This document shows positions 39,384 to 46,429 of a DNA stretch of 46,429 nt, piece after piece. The stretch is taken from the NCBI GenBank assembly GCA_017516825.1, contig JAFXBC010000052.1, forward strand, positions 1 through 46,429, written 5' to 3'. The notes below the pieces were generated by a model, which saw only the letters and a program-made list of their open reading frames with translations, was not told the origin of the DNA and ran no database searches. The translations under genes and the position numbers were made by a program. Every line of letters begins with the position of its first letter. The first letter of the stretch is position 1. The DNA comes from Clostridia bacterium. GTDB taxonomy: Bacteria > Bacillota > Clostridia > Oscillospirales > CAG-382.

Positions 39384-41783
39384 ATGAAACACGATTTTCG
39401 AAACATTGAAACCAAGTGGCAGGAGAAATGGGAAAACGCCAAGCTGTTCGAGGCGGTGGATTTCTCCGAAAAGCCCAAGTATTATACCCTGGTAGAGTTC
39501 CCCTATCCCAGCGGACACGGTATGCACGTAGGCCACATCAAGGCCTATTCCGGTCTGGAGGTGGTTTCCCGTAAGCGGAGAATGCAGGGCTACAACGTGA
39601 TGTTCCCCATCGGGTTTGACGCCTTCGGCCTGCCCACGGAGAACTCCGCCGTGAAATTCGGGGTGCATCCCCGCGTCCTCACCGACGAGAACATCAAAAA
39701 GTTCACCAGCCAGCTGAAGCGGGTGGGCTTCTCCTTCGATTGGTCCCGCGTGGTGGACACCACCGAGGAGGATTACTACCGCTGGACCCAGTGGATCTTC
39801 CGCAAAATGTTCGACAACGGCCTGGTCTTCCGCGATAAGACCTTGGTAAACTACTGCCCCCATTGTAAGGTAGTTCTTTCCAACGAGGACTCCCAGGGCG
39901 GCAAGTGCGACATCTGCCACAACGACGTGGTGCAGAAGTCCAAGGACGTTTGGTATCTGCGGATCACCCAGTACGCCGACAAGCTGTTGCAGGGCCTGGA
40001 CAAGGTGGATTACCTGCCCATGGTACGCCAGCAGCAGGAAAACTGGATCGGCAAATCCACCGGTGCCTTCGTGAACTTCAAACTGAAGGAAGTGGAGGAG
40101 ACCCTCCGCATCTATACCACCCGTCCCGATACCCTCTTCGGTGTCACCTTCATGGTCATGGCTCCCGAGCATCCTTTGCTGGATACCTACGCAGACAAGG
40201 TGGAGAACATGGCCGAGGTGTTGGCATACCGCGAGGAGTGCGCCAAGAAGACGGAATTCGAGCGTACCCAGCTGGTGAAGGACAAGACCGGCCTTATGAT
40301 CAAGGGCCTGTCCGCCGTCCATCCCATCACCGGCAAGGAGATCCCCATCTTCATCTCCGACTACGTTATGATGGGCTACGGCACCGGCGCCATTATGGCC
40401 GTGCCCGCCCACGACGGCAGAGACTATGATTTCGCCAAGAAGTTCGGCATCGATATCATCCCCGTCATCGAAGGCGGCGATATCGAGAAGGAAGCCTACA
40501 CCGGCGACGGTAACATGATCAACTCCGACTTCTTAAATGGACTTACCGACAAGAAGTCCTCCATCGCCAGAATGCTGGTGGAGCTGGAGAAGCTGGGTGT
40601 TGGCGAAGGCGGCGTACAGTTCAAAATGAAGGATTGGGCCTTCAACCGTCAGCGTTATTGGGGCGAGCCCATTCCCATCGTCCATTGTCCCACCTGCGGC
40701 ATGGTGGGCGTTCCCTACGAGGAGCTGCCTTTGCGCCTGCCTCCTGTGGAAAACTTCCAGCCTGGGGAGGGCGGCGAGTCCCCCCTGGCCAAGATCGATT
40801 CCTTCGTAAACTGCAAGTGTCCCAAGTGCGGCGGCGACGCCAAGCGTGAGACGGATACCATGCCCCAGTGGGCAGGCTCCTCCTGGTACTTCCTGCGTTA
40901 CGTCGATCCCAAGAACACCGAGGCTCTGGCTTCTCCCGAGAAGCTGAACTACTGGATGCCCGTTGACTGGTACAACGGCGGTATGGAGCACGTGACCCGT
41001 CACATGATCTATTCCCGCTTCTGGCATAAGTTCCTGTACGATCTGGGCATTGTCCCCTGCGACGAGCCCTATTCCAAGCGTACCGCACAGGGTCTGATCC
41101 TGGGTGCCAACGGCGTGAAGATGTCCAAGTCCCTGGGCAACGTGGTGGATCCCAACGACGTTGTGGATTCCTACGGCGCAGACGTACTGCGTACCTACGT
41201 GCTGTTCATGGGCGACTACGAGCAGGCCGCACCCTGGTCTGACAGCTCCGTGAAGGGCTGTAAGCGATTCATCGAGCGTTTTGCCGCTTTGACGGATATG
41301 CTCTCCGATACCGTTTCTCCCGAACTGGAGGCATCCCTCCACCGTACCATCAAGAAGGTCACCGACGACATCGAGGCTATGAAGTTCAACACCGCCATCG
41401 CCGCTATGATGGCTCTGCTGAACGAGATCCACACCGCCGGCAGCATCGATGAAGAAAGCCTGAAGACGCTGACCAAGCTGTTGTGCCCCTTCGCTCCCCA
41501 CATCTGTGAGGAGGTCTGGGCAGAGCTGGGCGGAGAGGGCTTCTGCTTCGCCGCGGAATGGCCTGTTTATGACGAGGCAAAGACCAAGGTTTCCTCCGTG
41601 GAGATCGCCGTGCAGATCTGCGGCAAGCTGAGAGGGAAGATCACCATCCCCGCCGAGGCCACCGAAGAAGAAGCCTTCGCCGCCGTTATGGCAGACGAGA
41701 CTTTGGCTTCTCTGCTGAACGGCAAGCAGATCATCAAGAAGATCTACGTCAAGGGCAGACTGTTCAACGTAGTTGCGAAGTAA
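39384..41783 (+). CDS. leuS: Leucyl-tRNA synthetase
   Basis: Class I synthetase, charges tRNA-Leu. 799 residues, the bacterial length. HIGH motif as HVGH at 48-51 (FPYPSGHGMHVGH), zinc-like Cys clusters (CPHCKVVLSNEDSQGGKCDICH), editing domain with YTTRPDTLFGVTFMVMAPEHPL and GTGAIMAVPAHDGRDYDFA, and KMSKS at 579-583. Good AAGGAAGG site. Last gene of the yebC run, ended by a strong hairpin. Its final 20 bases overlap the convergent permease frame. Confidence 0.97.
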   Translation: MKHDFRNIETKWQEKWENAKLFEAVDFSEKPKYYTLVEFPYPSGHGMHVGHIKAYSGLEVVSRKRRMQGYNVMFPIGFDAFGLPTENSAVKFGVHPRVLTDENIKKFTSQLKRVGFSFDWSRVVDTTEEDYYRWTQWIFRKMFDNGLVFRDKTLVNYCPHCKVVLSNEDSQGGKCDICHNDVVQKSKDVWYLRITQYADKLLQGLDKVDYLPMVRQQQENWIGKSTGAFVNFKLKEVEETLRIYTTRPDTLFGVTFMVMAPEHPLLDTYADKVENMAEVLAYREECAKKTEFERTQLVKDKTGLMIKGLSAVHPITGKEIPIFISDYVMMGYGTGAIMAVPAHDGRDYDFAKKFGIDIIPVIEGGDIEKEAYTGDGNMINSDFLNGLTDKKSSIARMLVELEKLGVGEGGVQFKMKDWAFNRQRYWGEPIPIVHCPTCGMVGVPYEELPLRLPPVENFQPGEGGESPLAKIDSFVNCKCPKCGGDAKRETDTMPQWAGSSWYFLRYVDPKNTEALASPEKLNYWMPVDWYNGGMEHVTRHMIYSRFWHKFLYDLGIVPCDEPYSKRTAQGLILGANGVKMSKSLGNVVDPNDVVDSYGADVLRTYVLFMGDYEQAAPWSDSSVKGCKRFIERFAALTDMLSDTVSPELEASLHRTIKKVTDDIEAMKFNTAIAAMMALLNEIHTAGSIDEESLKTLTKLLCPFAPHICEEVWAELGGEGFCFAAEWPVYDEAKTKVSSVEIAVQICGKLRGKITIPAEATEEEAFAAVMADETLASLLNGKQIIKKIYVKGRLFNVVAK

Positions 41784-43047
41784 ACAGAACACAAAAAAGG
41801 ACTCCGCGCGGAGTCCTTTTTGACGTCAGTTTTTCTTTTTTGATTTCTTTTTTGGGCGCGGGTTCTTCTTCCGCGGGAGGATCTGCAGGTTGCTCCTCGG
41901 CAAGAGGTACGGAGGAGCTCGCCGTGGCTTCTTCCGCCTGCTTCACCGCGTGCTTACGCATATCGTGTCGGATCATGCGGTAGAGCGCCGCCGCCAGGGG
42001 CACGCCCAACAGCATACCCAGAATCCCGGCCACGCCGCCGCCCACGACCACCGCCGCCAATACCCAGATGCCGGGCAGACCCATGGAGGAGCCCACCACG
42101 CGGGGGTAGATCAGGTTGCCCTCCAACTGCTGGAGGATCACTAAGAACAGTACGAACAGGAACGCCTTTGCGGGGGATTCCGTCATGATCATCACGAAGC
42201 CCACAGCACCGCCGATGTAAGCACCCGCCACGGGGATCAAGGCGGTGAAGGCGATACAGGCGCTGATCATGGTGGCGTAGGGGAAGCCGAAGATCAGCAT
42301 AAAGATACAGCACAGAACGCCCAGGATCAAAGCCTCCACGGACTGCCCCACGGTATAACGGCGGAAGCAATCGTTCAATACCCGCAGAACGTAACGGATC
42401 TTATGACACCATTTCTCGCTGATGAAACGGTTCATGATACGGTTGGACTGGGAGAGCAATTTTTCCTTGTTCAAAAGGATGTATACAGCGAAGATCAACG
42501 CCACGAAGATGTTTACGATCCAGGTGAACAGGGAGGACACGGTGGAGATGATAAAGTTCAAGGCGTCTCCGCCGTAATTCTTGATCATCCCGATCATTTC
42601 GTCAAAGATACTGTCCCAATTCACGTTGTCCAGATAGGTCAACACGTTTTCCGGCAGCAGGTGGCGGGCGTCGATCCAATCGATGGCGGAATTGATGGCG
42701 TCGGGAAGCTTTTCAAACAGCAGGATCACCGCGTCGGTAAACTCGGGGATCACCAGCCAGCCTACCAGAACCACGATGGCCAACAGGGCTACCACCGCCA
42801 AAAGGATACAAATAGGACGGCGGGTCTTCAGCACCGCCTTCTTTTGGCTCTTGGGGAAGTAGATCTTCTCAAACTTCTCCATGAGAATGTTCAGCAGGAA
42901 GGCGACTGCTCCGCCCAAAAGCAACGGCACCGCCGCACCCAGGAGGGAGAAAACGAACCCTGCAATAGGTTGCCAATACAGAATACAGATATACAGCAGG
43001 AAGATGCTGACGCATACCTTAAAACAGCTTTTCCATTCGATCTTCAC
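41764..43047 (-). CDS. AI-2E-family transporter/permease, frame runs through its terminator
   Basis: 427 residues. At least seven hydrophobic segments and the family block FMLIFGFPYATMISACIAFTALIPVAGAYIGGAVGF, then LEGNLIYPRVVGSSMGLPGIWVL, place it in the AI-2E (PF01594) permeases. The family includes sodium/proton antiporters and supposed autoinducer exporters. The tail is Glu/Pro/Lys-rich and then reads through the terminator hairpin (SKRTPRGVLFCVL) to a stop inside leuS. A TGA just before the hairpin sits out of frame by one base after A-runs. Either a frameshift or a mRNA that ends before its stop codon. Promoter 36 bases upstream. Confidence 0.85.
   Translation of the reverse strand: MKIEWKSCFKVCVSIFLLYICILYWQPIAGFVFSLLGAAVPLLLGGAVAFLLNILMEKFEKIYFPKSQKKAVLKTRRPICILLAVVALLAIVVLVGWLVIPEFTDAVILLFEKLPDAINSAIDWIDARHLLPENVLTYLDNVNWDSIFDEMIGMIKNYGGDALNFIISTVSSLFTWIVNIFVALIFAVYILLNKEKLLSQSNRIMNRFISEKWCHKIRYVLRVLNDCFRRYTVGQSVEALILGVLCCIFMLIFGFPYATMISACIAFTALIPVAGAYIGGAVGFVMIMTESPAKAFLFVLFLVILQQLEGNLIYPRVVGSSMGLPGIWVLAAVVVGGGVAGILGMLLGVPLAAALYRMIRHDMRKHAVKQAEEATASSSVPLAEEQPADPPAEEEPAPKKEIKKEKLTSKRTPRGVLFCVLFTSQLR
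41795..41820. terminator. Bidirectional terminator of leuS and the permease gene
   Basis: AAAAGGACTCCGC/GCGGAGTCCTTTT forms a 13-base stem with almost no loop, with T-runs on both strands. It lies inside the reading frame of the permease on the minus strand. Confidence 0.88.
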
Positions 43048-43082
43048 GTTGGGCGGTGACCTCCCTTTGCTTTCTTTTTGTC

Positions 43083-43111
43083 AGTATACTACATTTTTTT
43101 TCGTTTCGCAA
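43083..43111 (-). promoter_or_regulatory. Sigma-A promoter of the permease gene
   Basis: Minus-strand TTGCGA, 17 bases, TATACT, 36 bases before the start codon. Confidence 0.75.
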
Positions 43112-43131
43112 TAGTTTTTGGTGTTATTTTC

Positions 43132-43160
43132 TTGACGGTATTTGATTTTTGTGCTAAGAT
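43132..43160 (+). promoter_or_regulatory. Sigma-A promoter of the unknown gene-GH35 pair
   Basis: TTGACG, 17 bases, TAAGAT, 32 bases before the ATG at 43192. Confidence 0.78.
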
Positions 43161-43191
43161 GAGAAAAAAGAAAACGAAAGAGGTTTTGGAT

Positions 43192-44037
43192 ATGAGACGA
43201 TATTTGGAAGTCCTTCACCAGCATTGCCATATGCAGGGCTTTTCGGTGGACAAGGAGCGGGGCTACGCTTACTGGTCCTTTACCGACAGCGTGGTGAAGA
43301 CCAATATGGATAGCATGATGATCCTCCAGACCCACGTTTCCGGGGGTCACTTGGGAGATATCGCATATTACGACGGCAAGGTGTATTCCAGCTTTATGGG
43401 GAACTGTCTGCCCGGCCACGCCTGGGACGATTGGACCGCCTTCCGCATCCACGTATACGACGCAGAGGATCTCCGCCTGCTGAAGGCCATCGAGGTGCCT
43501 CTCTGCTACGAAATGCACGCCATGCAGGGTAAGCCCGGCGATCCCTACGGATTTTCCGGTATCGACGGCATCACCTTCGGCAAGGACGAAAACGGGGAGA
43601 TCAAGATGTTCATCGCCTGCGCTTTGATCACCGGGGAGCAGTACGACCACCAGATGATCCTCCAGATGTCCCTAGAGGGGGAATACGAAAAGACCCACCG
43701 CTTCCTCACCGGCAACACGGTGTACGGTATCCAGACGTTGGATTACGATTGGGATACCGATTCCTTCTGGTTCACCACCTACGGCGCTCCCGCACCCTAC
43801 CAGGCGAGAGAGACCCTCTACAACGTGTCCTTGAAGGACGGTGTGGTGGCCCGCTATCCCTATTCCAGCCCCTACGGCTTCTTCTGCCTGGGCGGCGGTA
43901 AGTTCCTGGCTTCCCTCCACGTGGGCAAAACGGGGAACTGCGCCGGCTATGCCTACGAGTGTGAGGAGCCCCTGTTCCAAAATCGAAAAGGGGAGCACGA
44001 TATCAAGGACTTTATTTTCGGAGATGAGCTGAAATGA
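43192..44037 (+). CDS. Unrecognised protein, propeller-like, coupled to GH35
   Basis: ATG 43192 is chosen because AAAGAGG lies eight bases upstream; an ATG at 43159 falls inside the promoter -10. 281 residues, soluble, no signal peptide. The chain has repeated beta-strand pairs with aromatic and Gly turns (GYAYWSFTDSVVK, GDIAYYDGKVYSSFMG, DSFWFTTYGAPAPYQ, GFFCLGGGKFLASLHVGK), suggesting a beta-propeller of about five blades. No catalytic motif is recognised. ATGA overlap with the GH35 gene makes a joint role in galactoside breakdown likely, for example substrate binding or another lyase or hydrolase step. Confidence 0.7.
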   Translation: MRRYLEVLHQHCHMQGFSVDKERGYAYWSFTDSVVKTNMDSMMILQTHVSGGHLGDIAYYDGKVYSSFMGNCLPGHAWDDWTAFRIHVYDAEDLRLLKAIEVPLCYEMHAMQGKPGDPYGFSGIDGITFGKDENGEIKMFIACALITGEQYDHQMILQMSLEGEYEKTHRFLTGNTVYGIQTLDYDWDTDSFWFTTYGAPAPYQARETLYNVSLKDGVVARYPYSSPYGFFCLGGGKFLASLHVGKTGNCAGYAYECEEPLFQNRKGEHDIKDFIFGDELK

Positions 44038-45782
44038 CCTTTACCGTAAACGAGAAAGATTACTTGCTGGACGGCAAGCCCTTCAAATTGCTTTCCGGTT
44101 CCATGCATTATTTCCGTATTCCCAGAGAGTATTGGTACGACCGCCTGCTGAAGCTGAAGGAATGCGGCCTCAACACCGTGGAGACCTACGTGGCCTGGAA
44201 TTTCCACGAGAAGAAGGAAGGGGAGTTCTGCTTCACCGGCATGGCGGATCTGGGAGCTTTCCTGGATACCGCATCGGAGCTGGGGCTTTACGCCATCGTC
44301 CGTCCCGGCCCCTTTATCTGCGCGGAATGGGAAGCCGGCGGCCTGCCCGCCTGGCTTTTGAACGTTCCGGGGTTGCGTATCCGTCGGGATAACGCGCCTT
44401 TCCTTGAAAAGGTGGAAAATTTCTTTGCCAAGCTGTTTGAGATCATCGTCCCCCGCCTTTGCACCAAGGGGGGCAATATCCTCATGCTCCAGGTGGAAAA
44501 CGAATACGGCAGCTTCGGCAACGATAAGGTATACTTAAAGAAAATGGAAGACCTGTTCCGCCGTCTGGGCGCGGATTGCCTGCTGTTCCGTGCAGACGGC
44601 CCCAACCCCGATATGATGGCCTACGCCGACACGGGGATCTTCACCACCAACACCTTCGGCTCCCAGCCCGCAAAATGGCAGGAGAACTACTACGCTTTGG
44701 GCTACAAGGGCCCCTTCACCTGCATGGAGTATTGGTGCGGTTGGTTTGACCATTGGTATGAGGATCACCACGCAAGAGATCCCAAAAACGTGGCAGAGGA
44801 GATCCGGACCTTCCTGGATCGTTCCGCCCACTTCAATTTCTATATGTTCCACGGCGGCACCAACTTCGGCTTTATGAGCGGCGCCAACGAACTTCCCGGC
44901 CCCTACGCTCCCACCACCACCGCCTACGATTACGACGGTCTGGTTTCCGAAGCGGGAGACCGCACGGAGAAGTATTACCTGGTGCGTGATGCCATCGCCG
45001 AGAAATACGGCGCCCCCGCCCTCACCGCCAAGGAGACGGAAAAGAAGGCCTACGGCGAGATCAAGCTGACCTCCACCGCAGAGCTGTTCGATTGTGTCGA
45101 TGTCCTTTGTCCCAAAAAGTTCCACGCTCCCGATCCCCTCACCATGGAGGAAACGGAGACCTATTACGGCTACTCCCTCTACGAGACCACCCTGACCTCC
45201 CCCCATGGCACGGTGCTGACTCCCGAGCCCTTGGCGGATCGTGTGCAGGTGTTCTTAGACGGAGAGCCCGTGGGCGTGATGGAACGGGAACAGAAGGAAA
45301 CGCCCATCGAGCTTCCCGCCGCTCCCGACGGCACCGTTCGCAAGCTGACGTTGCTTTGCGAGAACATGGGGCGGATCAACTACGGCCCCCACATCCTGGA
45401 CCGCAAGGGTCTTTCCGCCGTGCGGCTGGGCAACGCCTACCACTTCGGCTGGGAGACCTGCCCTCTGCCCATGGAGTCCTTCGAGGGGATTCCCTTCGGA
45501 AGCTTCCATACCACCTCCCGTCCCGCCTTCCACAAGGGAAATTTGCAGATCCAAGGCACCCCCTGCGATACCTTCCTGTCCACCCGCGGGCTTCACAAGG
45601 GCTTCGTGGTGGTGAACGGCGTTAATATCGGCAGATATTACACCGACGCAGGCCCCCAATACGCTCTGTATATTCCCGCGCCCTTCTTGAAGGAGGGGGA
45701 CAACGAGATCCTGGTTTTCGAAAGCGAAGCCACGGAAACCGATACCCTCACCTTCCGCGACGCTCCCGATTACACGAAATAA
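44034..45782 (+). CDS. Family 35 beta-galactosidase
   Basis: 582 residues. GH35 barrel with LSGSMHYFRIPREYWYDRLLKLKECGLNTVETYVAWNFHE, acid/base E157 in QVENEYG, nucleophile E232 in CMEYWCGWFDHW, and HGGTNFGFMSGAN. Two C-terminal beta-domains complete it (VQVFLDGEPVGV..., FVVVNGVNIGRYY). No signal peptide, so it works on imported oligosaccharides, releasing terminal beta-galactose. Typical length for bacterial GH35. Start overlaps the previous stop; ends at a terminator. Confidence 0.94.
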   Translation: MTFTVNEKDYLLDGKPFKLLSGSMHYFRIPREYWYDRLLKLKECGLNTVETYVAWNFHEKKEGEFCFTGMADLGAFLDTASELGLYAIVRPGPFICAEWEAGGLPAWLLNVPGLRIRRDNAPFLEKVENFFAKLFEIIVPRLCTKGGNILMLQVENEYGSFGNDKVYLKKMEDLFRRLGADCLLFRADGPNPDMMAYADTGIFTTNTFGSQPAKWQENYYALGYKGPFTCMEYWCGWFDHWYEDHHARDPKNVAEEIRTFLDRSAHFNFYMFHGGTNFGFMSGANELPGPYAPTTTAYDYDGLVSEAGDRTEKYYLVRDAIAEKYGAPALTAKETEKKAYGEIKLTSTAELFDCVDVLCPKKFHAPDPLTMEETETYYGYSLYETTLTSPHGTVLTPEPLADRVQVFLDGEPVGVMEREQKETPIELPAAPDGTVRKLTLLCENMGRINYGPHILDRKGLSAVRLGNAYHFGWETCPLPMESFEGIPFGSFHTTSRPAFHKGNLQIQGTPCDTFLSTRGLHKGFVVVNGVNIGRYYTDAGPQYALYIPAPFLKEGDNEILVFESEATETDTLTFRDAPDYTK

Positions 45783-45786
45783 CCAA

Positions 45787-45822
45787 AAAACCCCTGTCTT
45801 TTTTGTGAAAAACAGGGGTTTT
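45787..45822 (+). terminator. Terminator behind the GH35 gene
   Basis: AAAACCCCTG/CAGGGGTTTT stem, extended inside by a TTTTT/AAAAA pair, then T-rich sequence, four bases after the stop. Confidence 0.85.
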
Positions 45823-45834
45823 CTTATTCCCCTC

Positions 45835-45863
45835 TTGACAAGAACTGTCTAATGTGTTAGAAT
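45835..45863 (+). promoter_or_regulatory. Promoter with dyad operator before blaI-like gene
   Basis: TTGACA, 17 bases, TAGAAT. The palindrome TCTAATGTGTTAGA (45848-45861) covers the spacer and -10. TGTCTA (45846) has its reverse complement TAGACA at 45881. BlaI/MecI repressors bind dyads over their own promoters, so this is a good operator candidate, though the sequence differs from the staphylococcal TACA-TGTA type. Confidence 0.65.
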
Positions 45864-45907
45864 TTGATTGTCGAACGAGATAGACATTTTTGAAAGGACT
45901 GATTCCC

Positions 45908-46270
45908 ATGAAGAAGATTCCAAAGGTTTTTGAAAGCGAATACCGTTTTTGCCTGATCCTGTGGGAGCACGAGCCCGTGACCTGCGCGCAGCTGGCAGTT
46001 TTGTGCAAGGAGAAGCTGGAGTGGTCCCGCACCACCACCTATACGGTGATCAAGCGTCTGGAGGAGCGGGGAGTCTTGAAGAACGAGCATCCCGTGATCA
46101 CCTCCCTGGTCACCAAGGACGAGGTACAGCTTGCAGAGCTGGAGGAAATGATGGAAAAGCGGTTTGAGGGCTCCTTGCCCGCTTTCGTAGCCGCCTTTGC
46201 CAAACAGCAGAACCTTTCCGAAGAAGACGTGGAGGAGATCCGCAGGATCATAGACAAGGGGGCCCGTTGA
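45908..46270 (+). CDS. BlaI/MecI/CopY-family repressor
   Basis: ATG 45908, 120 residues. Winged-helix pattern VTCAQLAVLCKEKLEWSRTTTYTVIKRLEERGVLKNEHP (about 25-65) and a C-terminal dimerisation helix (EVQLAELEEMMEKRFEGSLPAFVAAFAKQQ) that carries the cleavage region in homologues. It probably represses its own operon until the BlaR1-like protease encoded next is triggered by a beta-lactam or wall stress. One base separates the two genes. Confidence 0.92.
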   Translation: MKKIPKVFESEYRFCLILWEHEPVTCAQLAVLCKEKLEWSRTTTYTVIKRLEERGVLKNEHPVITSLVTKDEVQLAELEEMMEKRFEGSLPAFVAAFAKQQNLSEEDVEEIRRIIDKGAR

Positions 46271-46271
46271 G

Positions 46272-46429
46272 ATGACACAATTCTTTATTCAACTATTAAA
46301 CGCAAGCATAGCGTCGTCCTGGCTGATCGGGGCGGTGTTGCTGGTGCGTTTGATCATCAAGGGGCGTTCGCCCCGCTGGATCGCCTGCCTGCTTTGGGGG
46401 CTGGTGGCGCTCCGCTTGGTGGTTCCCTT
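46272..46429 (+). CDS. BlaR1/M56-family sensor peptidase, 5' part only
   Basis: ATG at 46272, cut by the window end after about 52 codons. MTQFFIQLLNASIASSWLIG, the hydrophobic helix, then IIKGRSPRWIACLLWGLVALRLVVP is the standard start of M56 (BlaR1) membrane peptidases. Paired with the BlaI-like repressor just upstream. Confidence 0.85.
   Translation, partial: MTQFFIQLLNASIASSWLIGAVLLVRLIIKGRSPRWIACLLWGLVALRLVVP

Overview
The window looks like the chromosome of an anaerobic, endospore-forming member of the Clostridia (Firmicutes), probably an uncultured gut lineage related to Oscillospirales or Christensenellales. The basis is an intact spoIIE with a Spo0A-type promoter, a SleL/YaaH-type LysM-GH18 spore enzyme, a SpoIID-like protein, type II pantothenate kinase, corrinoid-dependent methyl transfer, many glycoside hydrolases, A-rich purine Shine-Dalgarno sites with TTGACA/TATAAT promoters, and GC-rich codons. 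No rRNA, tRNA, CRISPR array, phage or insertion sequence with a transposase was seen.

Layout. 1-700 is a tandem array of a ~265-bp unit, each unit containing a MITE-like inverted repeat. It runs up to a SpoIID/peptidoglycan-binding gene (730-2499). 2.5-5.3 kb holds small unknown genes, an HTH protein and coaW, with a short duplicated segment behind coaW. 5.4-8.0 kb is holB-ricT. 8.1-12.6 kb (minus strand) is a corrinoid methyltransferase operon: sugar kinase, corrinoid protein, UroD-type methyltransferase, DUF2284 protein and an ASKHA/2Fe-2S corrinoid activator. 12.7-16.4 kb is yitT (frameshifted), an FkbM methyltransferase and a GH2 enzyme. 16.4-20.0 kb (minus) is a sigma factor with a large C-terminal extension and a GH26-like lipoprotein. 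20.1-21.8 kb (minus) is rpsU and infC-rpmI-rplT, with an attenuated leader and an ATA start on infC. 21.9-24.6 kb has an amidase and a surface-protein operon. 24.7-27.3 kb has an EF-G paralogue and a small unknown gene. 27.4-31.2 kb (minus) has a GDPD, a lipoprotein zinc peptidase and a Gfo/Idh/MocA oxidoreductase. 31.3-35.0 kb (minus) is the sporulation block spoIIE and sleL. 35.1-41.8 kb (plus) is argS, a remarkable hairpin array, then yebC-nadD-yqeK-rsfS-leuS. The last 4.6 kb has an AI-2E-type permease, an unknown gene coupled to a GH35 beta-galactosidase, and a BlaI/BlaR1 pair cut by the window end.

The most unusual material is non-coding. It comprises the run of six consecutive hairpins between argS and yebC flanked by 30-bp direct repeats; a related short element with a conserved loop and a compensated stem behind coaW; the tandem MITE-like array; the infC leader with its ATA start; and the 21-bp-spaced Spo0A promoter of spoIIE. 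Two genes (yitT and the AI-2E permease) show homopolymer-associated frame problems that may be real or assembly errors.

All identifications rest on reading motifs and family resemblance by eye. No database or structure search was run.
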